From: Cryptomeria japonica
Taxonomy: Eukaryota; Streptophyta; Pinopsida; Cupressales; Cupressaceae
Direction: 5' to 3'
DNA: 64,000 bases
Assembly: GCF_030272615.1 (NCBI RefSeq)
Contig: NC_081408.1
Span: 404,171,389 to 404,235,388 of the forward strand
The position numbers and the translations under genes were made by a program. The stretch's first letter is position 1, and each line of letters opens with the position of its first letter. Positions 21,300 to 33,267 of the stretch are shown here, in pieces. Below the pieces are notes generated by a model, which saw only the letters and a program-made list of their open reading frames with translations, made no database searches and was not told the DNA's origin.

Positions 21300-24290
21300 A
21301 TGTACATGTTGTGGTTAGTAAGCACTCCATTGTCAACTAGGACCTGTAAATCAAAACTTCTTGTAGCTTCAACCAAGCATCAAAGTTCTTTTCCTATGTT
21401 TCTAGATCCTATGAGAGAAGGTCTAGTATTTTGTCAACTTTAGACTTTTCAAATTCTAGATTAGTAATCAGTGTGACTATAGAGCTTTGGAGATGTGTTT
21501 CCTAACTTAGCATTCTATCCATCCATTAACCAACTATCCTACTTCGTGAAGTGACCCATTATGCTTTCTTTATCACTTGTTCATCAATCGATGAAGCAAC
21601 AGGCTCAATTATTTCTGAAGACTTTATTATTTTTGTTAGCACCATAGTGAGTTGTTCCACTTGTGCCTTAAATTCGCCTTTCTTGATCTTTTTTTCATTA
21701 TATCTTGCCACAAGTGTATCCAAATATGATTGAGCATCTTCTATAGTACCTTCATGATTTTAATTTCCGAGTTCAATCTTATTGATGACATGATATATAT
21801 ACTGAATTTTATCAATGTCTGTGTCTAGAGGAGGCATCGTGATCTCGACATACTTGTTCTTGGACTTATCCACCTTGACTTGAGAAAGAGTCTTGGCCTT
21901 CTTTTTAGTTTTAGGCTTTATTGGAACCAACTGGCTAAAGTTGAAGTCATCTAGGGAGATGACTTGTTTCTTCCTCTTAGGAGTGTCTGAGATGACCCAA
22001 GGTGGTAAGGAAGAATCATCTTCAGCCACTGCAACCATTGTTTGGGATGGAGTTTCATGTCCTTGTATGACAATGGTTACAATAGGTGGAGTGGAAGTCA
22101 CAACAATAGGTGAAACCTCTAAAGCGGAAGTATTTGGATTATGTGTCATCTCTGACATGAACTTGTCAAATTCATCAAGCATAGTGGTAGACACTTCAAA
22201 AACATTTGGGAAGCAAAAAAACACATTTTCAATGTTGTCCTGTGGAGTATCTAAGGCTGACTCACTGGTGGTAGAAGATGGAGTAGTATGGACAACCACT
22301 CTAGTTGCTATTGGAGTACATGAAATGGTAGAAGAAAAAGGTACATACTTAGAAGTAGAAACCAATGTGGGTATAGTAGCTGGAACAAGATTTGTTACCC
22401 GTCGAAAAGATCCTTGTGTATCCTCATGCTGAGGAGCTTTAGGAGTTCCTATCAATCATTTTTTATCATATTCTTCTTCTTGTTCCTCACCTAGTATTTC
22501 TTCCTTAGGTTGTTCTTCATCAATAGGTTCATCTTCTAATTCTCCTTCTTCTGATTCTTTTTAGTGTTGAGCAACTTGAGTAAAAGACTCACCTTGATCT
22601 TTTCCTTTATTCTTTCCCATGGTAAATTTTTATTTACGAGCCCTTCGCAGAGAAGTAGTGTCTTGTATATTCTTAGTTCTAAGCTTCAATTTATTACCAA
22701 TAGGTCCAGCTGTATCATTCTCTTACCCAATATTGAATGGATTCAATTTAATTCCTTTACGTGACAACCTAATATTGGTGTTTGTGAGGATACTCCAGAA
22801 TCTGGCTCTTATGGAAGTCACTTCCTCCTAGGACCATTAAATGAGTGACAATGGTGTTTATGAAATCCTTTAATCCACATACATTGCTTCCAAAATATTT
22901 GCATAATCCTTCATTCCTTCAAGGATATCTGCAAGATTAAGATTTTAAATTTTCTCTATAGTAAGATGATAGAAGCCAAGTCTTTTGATATCTTCTTTAG
23001 TTCTACAATCTATCTAGATATCCTCTATGCGATGCACATGAGTGTATCTCTTCAACTTATTCTTTATTCTCCTATAATCAAAATATTTCTTGGCTTTGAA
23101 TAATCTCATTGTGACTCTTCTCATTTCTTCATTCATTGACTTGGCTTTGTATCTAGAAGAAATAGAATGTATCCCAAAGGTCAAGGTGAATTTGAAACAA
23201 GTCTTGTGAGAACTTGATTGCCATTCATGAACCACAACCATGTGTCAAGATAACTCCATGAGGATGATTTTATCAAAAGGGTACCTCAGAAGCATGAAGG
23301 GTTGATCATTAAAACATCCTACCTTGAGGTAGGTGAAAGTAGGAAACTGTAGGAACATACATTCATACTGGTTGACCACATCCCATGCCTCATTTGATAC
23401 ACTTCTTTTGAAGGTCTTTGTCAAGCATACATATATAATGATAGAAGAAAGCGTAATTGACGCTCCTAAAATGATGCAAGCTATTCTTCAGAACTAGTTG
23501 AAAGTACTATTCATGGACTGGAACCTGTCTTCTTTCTCCCTTTGTGGATAAACATAGAAAATGCCTCATTGATGTTGCAACATAGACCAATTATGAATTC
23601 ATATAAAACTTTAGAGTGGTGGGTACCTTGGTGAGCTGATCACATAGTGCATCACTTATTTATTTGCCCCAGTAAATTTTATCTTTGTTTAGCCTAATGA
23701 CATGAATGTATAGATACATCCACTCATGTTATGTATCAAAGATAAGACAACCCTTTACTCTGCTAAGAAGAGTAACCAAATTATTAAAATCCTCAATGAA
23801 ATCACTGCGATGAAAGTTCTCAAGCCATCTAGAAATGGTAGGTCTTGGAGTCTTCCATCAATTATCATTCATATTTCTTCAACACTTGTTTGAGAGTTTT
23901 TTCATAATAGGCTTCAGATGTCTGCAAGTGTATATCAACATATCTATCAATGTTCAAATATTAGAAGATAGCGTCAAAGATATATCCATCCAACCTGATG
24001 ATCTCTTTACCATCTACACCTTTGACACTTCTCTAATGATCAAAATGGTTGGCCACTGTAAGCACAAACTCAAGATTTTGTGCAGACATAGGAAAAGCTA
24101 AAACCTAGTGAATGCCATTGTTATTGGTAGACTCCATCTTATAGTATTGAGGTGGCTCTTTGGCCCTTTTGAGAAAATTCTCCAAGTCCACATGACCTAT
24201 TTTAGTATCTTTGATTTTGTCAATCATAGATGATACTAAAGAAGGTTGAAAAATAGGATGTGGATCTTGCTTTTTTGCAGTGTCCCTCCT
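21300..24290 (-). pseudogene. decayed long gene of unknown function
   Basis: Read on the minus strand from 24290, protein-like sequence runs for about 3 kb with scattered stops. An N-terminal globular part includes DGKEIIRLDGYIFDAIF, TSEAYYEKTLKQVLKKYE and (23014-23241) SSHKTCFKFTLTFGIHSIS. Then come an acidic stretch (EEGELEDEPIDEEQPKEE, about 22480-22570) and an open Ser/Thr/Pro-rich stretch at 21760-22455 with basic NLS-like PKRKKQ and KPKTKKKAK. The C-terminus is predicted coiled coil, continuing in the same frame through seven stops to about 21310. I do not recognise the family. It may be an extra ORF of a mobile element or a host gene relic; no RT, transposase or LTR is tied to it. Confidence 0.6.
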
Positions 24291-25096
24291 AGACTAAAAT
24301 TTTGATTTATGCATCGATAGACATATATGGATTCTTATGTGATTTTTTGATTCAAGTTTATGATTCTATTTCTGTCTCAGATGATATTGATGATGCTAGA
24401 TAACTTATGTGGGAATATTCTATTTGATGACTTATGTGGATGTTTGATATACCTTAGAATATATTGATGATGGACCTATATTTGATGGTTTATATGTGCT
24501 CATTATTTATGATGGATCATATTTCTTTTGGGATTTTGATGAAATATGATTACACTATCCCTACTCTATGGTTGATAACTAAGTTGATTCTTCGATGATT
24601 CTAATTGTCTTCTAGTGTCGTCATGATTAGAGACGATGCCATACCACTCATTGTGAGCACAATATGATGTTGGGATTCTCTATCACTTGCCTGATCATTT
24701 ATGATGTATATATGTTGTATTGTGTTTAGTGGTGGATGCAGGATTGTAGGTATCAGACATCGAATCCACTTGGTCTTACAGGTCTAAGTGTGTCTTTATC
24801 CCAATGGAAAGTTGTTGGAGAAGGCATGTTGTTCCCTCTTCATACTCTAGGCTTAAGTTGTCTACCTTGTCAGTTTGTGTCGTGGTGCAAGTCGGTGGTT
24901 AGAATTGTCTTGTGGTTGTTAGGACCCTTATTGTGTGGTCTTGTGAGCATGGTTCTTTGATTAAATTAAGATTGATTTTATTGTATAGGTTATTAAGTGG
25001 TTAGATTAAGGTATTAACATTATTTGATAATTTATTATTTATTATTTATTTTTTGTATATTGGTTGGTATTATTTATTTATTGGGTTCTAATGTTT

Positions 25097-25375
25097 TTTT
25101 TAAGGAAATCGCTGGTAAACTTTTTAACGTGACCGGCGATGCTGGCATGACACGCCCTCCAGCTCCACGTGAAACTCTTTTGACGCAGAGCTATGAACCG
25201 GTGAGGCCACAATCGGGGGACCTCATCCCCACACTTCACTTGTTCAAACCAACGAGCACAATGGCCCAGTGAAGACACAAGGCATGTAAGCACAATGACC
25301 CAATAGGGGTTTGAACCTTGGTGGCCGCTTCACCAACGCAGTGTTTTAACCGTGACACTACATGTCCGAAGACAA
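25097..25375 (-). mobile_element. tRNA-derived SINE
   Basis: This 279-bp GC-richer insert in AT-rich DNA is flanked by a perfect 11-bp direct repeat TTCTAATGTTT (25086-25096 and 25376-25386). Read on the minus strand it has a Pol III A-box-like TAGTGTCACGG (complement of 25350-25360) and a B box GGTTCAAACCC (complement of 25307-25317). It ends in a short A run (T run at 25097-25101 on the plus strand). These are the standard parts of a tRNA-derived SINE copied by a LINE. The source tRNA is not identified. Confidence 0.85.
25307..25360 (-). promoter_or_regulatory. Pol III A and B boxes of the SINE
   Basis: B box GGTTCAAACCC at 25307-25317 and A-box-like TAGTGTCACGG at 25350-25360 on the minus strand. 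They are about 32 bp apart, a spacing typical of tRNA genes. Confidence 0.75.
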
Positions 25376-25509
25376 TTCTAATGTTTATTTTATTTTATTC
25401 TATTTATTTAATTTAATTGGTTTGATGATTTATTGTTTAATTGATTCTTTATTATCTATTTATTATTTAATTATGATTTATGATTTATTTAATTTAATTT
25501 AATTATTGT

Positions 25510-25531
25510 TAATTAATTAATTAATTAATTA
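25510..25531. repeat. TTAA simple repeat
   Basis: About five uninterrupted AATT/TTAA units within a longer AT-rich tract. Confidence 0.8.
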
Positions 25532-28500
25532 TTGTGGAAGTTTATTTATGTAGTTTTATTTGATTTATTATTTATCCCCTGGATATTATATTTATTACCT
25601 ACCTTATTATCCTATTAGGTTTGATATATTATTAATTTACTGGTGTTTATAATACTATTATTATTAAATATATATTAACCTTTGTTATTATATGATTATT
25701 GGATATATTATATAACCTACCTACCTTTTTACCCTATTGGTTGAGTTGTGGGAGGTAAGTAAATACTATTATTAAATATTACTTGTCTCGATATTGTGTA
25801 TGGTAGGTATATTATATAGTTTTTTAGAATATTTTGATTGGTTGATGACTTTATATAGTTTTGAATTAATTGTTTATTTATTGAGCTTTCTGTGAATGTT
25901 GCTGGGTTAGCTTTCGAGAGATTTTTGGCTTGCATTTGGAGATTTGATTTCATCGGAGCTTGGATTTGAATATTAATTGCTTGGATTTTCTCTATCTTAA
26001 ATTTTCTTGCCATTAATCTGTTTTCCAAGTTGGAGCTTCAACTTTATTCTGCATATTGGTTTCCAGAAAAGCTCTGTATTCACGGTGTCTTCTCAAAGAT
26101 TGATTTTAGGGATTGTTGGGGATTGGATATTGATATTATGTTGTTTTTATTTGAATGGGCAAGAGATTTTTGGTGATTTCCTTGTACAAGTGTTATGGGA
26201 TAGATTTATGTGACTGTAATGTTGTATGTTGCTCTATGCTTGCTTGCACTGTGTTTGATGGTATGGATTTTCCTTCTTTTTGGTTTTATGGGAACCATGT
26301 TATCCTTTGTTTGGTGTAGTCAGTCATCATTGAATCCTATTTTATGTTTTGGAGTTGTATTCTGAGTTTTGGGCAAGTCTGAGTAAGTTTGTGTAAAGGA
26401 GGTGTTCAGAAATGGTGTTGTTTTCGATCACAAGATATAATAGTTTGTATTTGAGAATTGATTTGGATTTATCTTTTCTTCCCACACCTTCTTTAAGTGT
26501 TATCTATTCATTTTGTGAGCCCAAGAGAAATTCTAGGTAGTTTCATCAATCGATTTGTTTACTTCTCTAATTTTTGCTCTCTAGTCTCTATGCACTAATG
26601 TTTAGCATATATGCACTGATTTTTGGAATGGATGCACTAGGGAATGTACCCTATGCACCAATCTATCTCCCAAATGTGCCATTTTGTTCTTTTGATGCGT
26701 TGATCTACTTAGAATTATCAATTTTGTTAGTTTTGCTCATTGTGAATGCTTTTTTTGGATTTTGTGCTTTTACTAGAGGCTCTGTGTGATTGTTTTGGAT
26801 TCTTAGAGAAGTCATTTGATGTTGTATTTCTCATTTCATTGTTGATTTTTTCTCCGATAAGATGGATAGTGCCTTATCATTGAGGGTATTGCTTATGTTG
26901 ATTTTCTCTAGCAAGAGGAAAAATGCTTTAGTGCTGAGGAATGGTTATGAGAGCTCCAGTGGGATGATTATGCCTCACTATTATGGGTTGGTATTTATTT
27001 GTATTATATTTTGATATCATATATTTTCCTTAGTCCATTGTTGTTTTAATTTGGTGGAGGCTCTTGCCTGCATATGGGAGTATGATTCATAATATGTTTT
27101 AGTTTGTAATAGTGATGTTGTGATTGTGTTTTTGTCTTTTGAGAGCCTTCATGATGTTTTTGTGATGTTCTTTGTGGTTTATGTATCACCCTAAGGCCCT
27201 GGTCCATGATTAGGGGGGGTGGAATCTTGCATGTGTGGACAGGGGTCATGAGCAATAGATCGTTAGGGTCTATACCAACCAAGGAACCACATGAAGATTT
27301 TTCCTTTGTAATTGCAAGTGGTAACTTAAATAAATTGATTAGTGGTTTGGGTAATTAGGATTCACTTAATTAAGATAACAAATTTGAGTTTGTGCCCCAA
27401 TGAAGAGTCTTAGGGAGGTTGTTTTGGGACCTAATATTGGGAATATCATTGGTGTGGTGAACCGATTTCCCTTGTTTGGCTCCAAGGTTGAGATAGATTC
27501 CAAATGAGGATATCATGTGATGACACTCTTCCCTACATGCGTCCATTATCTTTATTATTTGATTGCTGAGTATGCCTCTTGGAGTTTATTGCTTTTGTGT
27601 CAACCTCGTGATGTGTTTTGGTTATTGTATTCTTGATTGTTGTCTTGTGGATGTCATGTTGTGTCCCTTGGTTGTTAGGTATCAGCCTAGATCTTGAGTC
27701 TGAGTTGGAACCCCATGTCATCTCCTATCACCAGGGGTAGTTCCTATTTGGTCCCACATGGTCGGGTGGTTTGATGCCTTCTTCCATTGGGATGTTCTTC
27801 ATTATATGCTTTCGTGCGTGGATATGGATTCTATGATTCTTCATTATGCCGATAGTTATGGAGTTGATTTCTATGTATTTGAAATAGTAAATTGTATCAT
27901 GATGATATTGTAAATGCAAAGAGATTATGTACTATCATACCTTGCATTACTAGGCATTAGGACATGATGATGTAGAGACTATGTTCTTGTAATGGAATAA
28001 GATGTTGTATCCATCATATGATTCATGTTGTAGGAATGTTCATTATGAATGAATAAAATTTGAAATGGATAGCTATGTGTATCCTCATTGTAGAAAATGA
28101 TGTTATGAGATAATCTTGTTATAAGAAATTTTATTTGGGAAGTAAACTAGTACTTGATGTATAGATTTTGCATATGGTCACGTATATGTTTATCTTGAAG
28201 AGACATGATGTGATTCCTAGGGAAATGATCTAGTCTTATTGTAGAAGATGGCTAGTTAGATCTATATTAAAAGAATGGAATAATTTATGTTATGGTGAGA
28301 ACTAAAAGGATAGTGAAACATGTTTGAATATGCATATGATGTTAGTGATTGTCATGGTTAATAAAAAATTAATTGCCTCGAAAATGATTGTATTATGTGC
28401 ATATGATATGTTAGATGGAGATGTGTTTATGAGTTAAAGTTGTTTAAGTAGTGATGTTGAGATACCCTAGGGAATGAATGAATAGATGAAAGTATGAAAT

Positions 28501-28699
28501 AAGAGGTAGTTTCTATGGCTTTATATGTTTCTATGAATATGGTTGTGTTCATGATATTCGATGCATTCATGTAAATGTTGATCTATGATCTCAAGTAATG
28601 ATAGTTATTTATGTTGCATTTGTAGTTTATTTTTAAATTTCTCTATGTGTTAGTTAGTTTAGTTATTTTCTCTAGGGTATTTTGGTAGGCATCACATCA

Positions 28700-28711
28700 G
28701 GTATCAGAGCC
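28700..28711 (+). other. gypsy H primer-binding site
   Basis: GGTATCAGAGCC matches the initiator-Met tRNA type PBS (TGGTATCAGAGCC) except that A replaces the leading T. It lies about 170 bases before recognisable gag. Confidence 0.82.
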
Positions 28712-28869
28712 CATGTTCATACATTGGGTACTCTGGTTTCACATGAACCCATTGTGCATATTAGCAATAGTATGGGGTAGCCTGACAGTTTATCCCTACT
28801 TGTTATTTTCTTGCTTTTGTTGTGCTAGCTTTTAGCTCATAAGTTTCTTTTGCATCTTGGTTAGAAAAG

Positions 28870-29739
28870 ATTCCTTCTATAGGTAGAGGTTGTTGTCATG
28901 GTGGTCGTATAGGTACTCAACGATATCCTTGTACTATGGTTTCTGAAGAGTCACACGATGAGGAGAAGCAACGGGAGAAACAAGTTGGTAATGTAATTCC
29001 ATAGTTGGTTATTGTGCTTCAGGATCTTGTTGGTCACTTAGGACCGAGACAGGAGGAGAATTAATATGAGGAGTCTCTCCATTCAGTTCATTAGGAGAGA
29101 GCAGTCATGTTCGCCTCATAGGATAATAAATGTTGTTGTGGATCAAGAGGTAGCAACAACTAGTCATATGAGAGATATCTTGAGATCCCGTCCCCTACTT
29201 TCATTGGTTCTGACAGTGGCTTGGACGTGGAGATTTGGTTATTGGATTTGGGTAGGTGTTTTGATATGCATCTATATAGAAATAACACCAAGGCTAGGTG
29301 TGCGATTATGCATCTTCAGGATTTTTATTTTACTTGGTGGCATACAAAGGAGAAGAAGCTTTGTTTGGACATTGTGATAGTCTCTTGGGAGTTGTTCCTC
29401 GAGTGTTTCTGTGCTCATTTCTTGTCAGACCTTTGGAGGCAGTGTAGGGCTGATGAGTTCAAAGATTTGAGGTAGTGGAACATGATAGTTGATCAGTATG
29501 AGCGTAAGTTATTTGAAATTAAGCAGTATGCTGGGATAGCAAAGGATGATGTAATGCTTGTGCAAATTTTGTTTAGAGGTCTTAATGACTGTATCAGTGG
29601 CAGTGTTTGGGTTTTTGAGCCCAAGTCCATGGAGAAGGAACGTCTAGTGAAGGATAATCTATCTTTGGCATTGGGAGGCACACCAGGAGTGCAGACTATT
29701 AGTGCTCTGGCCTCAGGATCAGTTGTGAGAGGTTTTTAG
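28870..29739 (+). pseudogene. gypsy H gag
   Basis: 29221-29475 and 29482-29739 lie in one frame, separated by one stop. They encode a retrotransposon-gag domain: DVEIWLLDLGRCFD, CLDIVIVSWELFLECFCAHFLSD, then YERKLFEIKQYAG and LFRGLNDCISGSVW. Upstream, from about 28870, the frame is open in patches with a Gly-rich start and several stops. The Met codons are not reliable starts because decay is heavy. Confidence 0.8.
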
Positions 29740-30470
29740 GCACATGTTTCATGTCATGCTAGGAGTCATCCTTTGACTTTCAAGAGTAGATAGCGGTCTT
29801 GGAAGAAGTTTATGTGGAGTCAGGGTTTTTCTCATGGTGCTAGATCACAGCCAGATAGAGATCATAGTAGGCAGCGTGATAGACATTCATATCCTTCCCA
29901 GCTAGCTCAGAGTTCTCAGTAGCAACCTAGTAGAGGTAGTGTTCAGTAGTCCGATGCACCTTAAATTACCCAAGGATTTAGTAGAGTTTCTTCACTTGTG
30001 GACAACAGGGTCACTTTGCATCTCATTACCCTTGGAGATCCATACAAATTTCTGTTCAGAGGCCAGCTATTTTTGAGCCTACAGTAGGTGATGTAGGGAC
30101 ACCCCATTGTCTATTTGTGGCGGTTTATAACTATCAAGATGAGCACAAGGCTACAATTGTTGAGACTACAGGTGAGATGGGTGGTATCTCTTTATCAAAT
30201 AAATTATTTCATTTCTCCTTCAGTAGTAGAGCGATGCGGGCTTGCTGTGGTAAAGCAAGGTGATAGGTGGCAGCTTGACCTGGCTACGAGGTCCAAGGTG
30301 ATAGTTGATTCCTTTGTGCATGGTTGTGTGTTATATTTGGGAGTTTGTACCACCTTAATGGATCTTTGTGTTCTCTCTTTGGGTTCCTATGGTGTTGTGC
30401 TAGACATGGATTGGATTGAGGCTCATCAGGCTAGATCAATTTCCATGGCAAGAGGGTGCAGTGTCTAGAT
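29740..30470 (+). pseudogene. gypsy H nucleocapsid and protease
   Basis: Around 29987-30031 a zinc-knuckle remnant reads FFTCGQQGHFASHYP; in a working CCHC knuckle the first and last of these positions would be Cys, and here they are Phe and Tyr. 30115-30468 contains the second half of a gypsy retropepsin: NYFISPSVVERCGL and LGSYGVVLDMDWIEAHQA. The active-site DSG region is in a broken, out-of-frame stretch and I could not locate it. Confidence 0.75.
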
Positions 30471-30639
30471 GATAGTGGAAATAACATGGAGATAGTGGGT
30501 ATTTAGCAATCCATTTCTCTTCGCATGATTTCTGCTATGCAGTTGAAGCGATGTGCATGATAGGGTTGTAAACTATTTGCAATGAGGGTGAATGAATTGG
30601 ATGAGGGAGAGAATCGTGATGATCTGTTTTGTCATCATC

Positions 30640-30820
30640 CCATCCTTGAGTAGTTTTCATATTGCCAAATCATGAAATTGATTTTTTGGATAGATTTGAT
30701 TCTAGGTGCAAAGCCTATATCTAAGGCTCCTTATCAGATCACTACTCAGGAGTTGAGTGAGTTGAGATTGCAGTTGGAGGAGTTATTGGCTAAGGGATTC
30801 ATTTACCCCATTGTCTCTCC
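30640..30820 (+). pseudogene. gypsy H reverse transcriptase, N-terminal piece
   Basis: It encodes the pre-RT and RT start: [20 protein letters not shown] and [16 protein letters not shown]. The reading is cut at 30820 by the solo LTR and resumes at 32012 with [17 protein letters not shown], the very next residues of the same motif. Confidence 0.85.
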
Positions 30821-32006
30821 TGTTAGCAATGGTTAGGAAGGAAGACCAAGAGGGGGGGGTGTGAATCAGTCGTCACTGGAATAACTTAAACACAAAACAC
30901 AGATATGATAAACTGTAGTAATAAGACAAATAAGCAAATTGAAAGCACAACACACAATACCAGAATTTTGATGTGGAAAAACTAGTTAAGGGAAAAACCA
31001 TGGTGGGAACCTACCCACAGTAAGATGATACTCTGTAGTAGTATGTAAAAATATTACAATGGGGAATGTAAATGCATTCAGGCACACTACCTAAAGATCA
31101 CTGCTCAAATGATAATTGCCTGAAAGACTACAACCCTCAGGGAAGTCTCACTGACTTACAATAAGATTCATATTACAATCCGGAAGAAATGAACTGAAAG
31201 AATAACATCTCCAAATGCCTGATTACAGTTCTGGTTAAGCACAAATTTCTGCTCTGCAACACCAATCTCTCCTCAAGCTCAACACCAAAGGATAAATCAC
31301 TTGTTCACACATAAACCTCTTTCTAATAATGAAAACTTCACATCAACACCTAAATTACATGAATATAACACCTATATATACAAATCATCAACCTTGATAA
31401 CAAGATCGGCTAAACCCTTAACCCTCAATTACAAAATTACATCACACGATACACAGATTGACCACCAGACCAATATAATGGTTTAGATAGCATAACATGG
31501 TCCTAAAAAAAATTCCCAAATGCACAACGCCACTAGAAATCATGCCAAGATCAATCGCAACATGCTACACCACCAAGAAAACCATATAGCATGAAAATCA
31601 TCACTGGTTCATAGAAACCATCAAAATCTTACACAATGATCAATGGGGATCATTAAAATAAATAGGGAATGACTAGGAAACACCAACAAATATGGTAGAA
31701 TCATCAGGAACAATTGCACCAACACCACTTATCAAATCTTCATCGGTCAACGACTGAAATCTTAAGAACACAACCAATCGGCGATTTCCATGAAGAAAGA
31801 TAACTTGCGGATCACCAAATCATGATCACACCAAAATATATTAGAGGACATACTGAGCTCTGCAAAACAGTGATAAAAAAAACAAAACAACAAACCAGAT
31901 CATAAGATCTTCCAAATCTGCAATTACCAGAGCAATACACAGGAATATGTTGACATCAATGACAACAACATATCCTAGCAGCAACAATGACGAACAATAT
32001 CCAACA
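30821..32006 (-). repeat. solo LTR of the D copia family inside gypsy H
   Basis: 1186 bp beginning TGTTAG and ending CAACA, flanked by a perfect 5-bp duplication TCTCC (30816-30820 and 32007-32011). It shares the G-rich tract (30851 on) and the ATATGTTGACATCAATGACA end with the LTRs of D. No copia interior adjoins it, so it is the product of LTR-LTR recombination. Orientation follows D: the true LTR 5' end is at the high coordinate. Confidence 0.92.
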
Positions 32007-32011
32007 TCTCC

Positions 32012-32362
32012 ATGGGGTGCACCTATGTTGTTTGTGAAGAAGAAGGATGGATCTCTTAGGTTGTGTATTGATTACATACAACTTAATAAGGTGAGGGTGA
32101 AGAACTGATATCCTTTATCAAGAATTAATGACTTGTTTGATTAGATTAAGGATGCAAAGGTCTTATCTAGATAGACCTTAAGTCTAGGTGTCACCAATTG
32201 AGGATTCATGAGTCGAATATTCATCGTACAACATTCTGCACTAGATATGGACATTACGAGTTTATAGTGGTGCCTTTTGGTCTCACTAATGCCCCATCAG
32301 TTTTCATGAGCTTGATGAATGGAGTTTTTTAGGTGGTATCTCGATAGGTTTGTGCTTGTATT
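32012..32362 (+). pseudogene. gypsy H reverse transcriptase, middle piece
   Basis: It continues the RT from 30820: [29 protein letters not shown], then degraded motifs to RWYLDRFVLVF. It stops exactly before the catalytic LDD, which resumes at 54674 (FLDDILVYS) after copia D. The conserved KIDLRSGY block is mostly unreadable because of frameshifts. Confidence 0.85.
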
Positions 32363-33267
32363 TTTTGGCCAGAACAATGAAGGAAAACTAAGAGGGGGGG
32401 TGAATCAGTTTTCTACCGAATCTACTAACTCAGCCACAAATAAAAATCTGATAAACTGTAGCAACAACAAAGATAAGTAGATAGATAACACAACACACAA
32501 CACCAATATTTTGACATGGAAAAACTAGTCAAGGGACAAACCACAGTGGGAGCCTATCCACAATAAGATGATACTCTGTAGTAGTATGTGTAAATATTAC
32601 AATGGGGAATGCACCAACATTTAGACACACTTCCTAAAGCTTACAACTCAAGATACAATAACCCAAAAGGCTACAACCCTTAGGGAAGGTTCACTATCTT
32701 ACAAGGAAGTCTCACTGACTTACAAAATGATCAAACAACAATCCAGAATCAAAGGAAATGCAATAACAACATTTGATAATGCCTAATGATAGTTCCGGTT
32801 AAGCTTATATGTCTGCTCTGCAACACAAATCTCTGCTCAATACACCACATTGAAAGATGAGTCCTTTGTTTGCACATACATCACTCTCTGATAATGTAGT
32901 AACAACCTTGAAATACTAAATTACATGACTATACCATCTATTTATACAAATCATCAACCTTGATAACAAGGTTGGCTAAACCCTCAACTCATAATTACAA
33001 AGTTACATCACATGATACAAAGATCAACCACCATACCAATATAATGATATAGATGATATAACATGGTCCTAAACCAAATCTCCAAATGCTCATCACCACC
33101 AAAAATCATGCCAAGATCAACTGCAACACGCTACACCACCAAGAAAACTGCATAACACAAAGAACATCACCGGTTCAACAAAATCACCAAGAATTCTCAC
33201 AATGGTCAATGCAGATAATCAACATAAATAGGACTCAATTAGGAAAGACTATCAAGCACGTTAGAAT

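Larger units (their letters stand above)
24291..28699 (+). other. AT-rich tract, probably including the 5' LTR of gypsy H
   Basis: No gene is seen. Because H's primer-binding site is at 28700, the 5' LTR must end just before it (ATCACATCA). Its start cannot be fixed without the 3' partner; TGTTAGGACCC near 24918 is only a possible start. The tract contains a SINE (25097-25375), a (TTAA)n run at 25510-25531, and several ATGCAC(T/C) words at 26585-26670. Open frames here show no family features. Confidence 0.4.

Noticed and set aside
21893-22432. 179-codon plus-strand frame
   Set aside because: Antisense shadow of the Ser/Thr/Pro-rich part of the minus-strand decayed gene, which continues in frame far beyond it.
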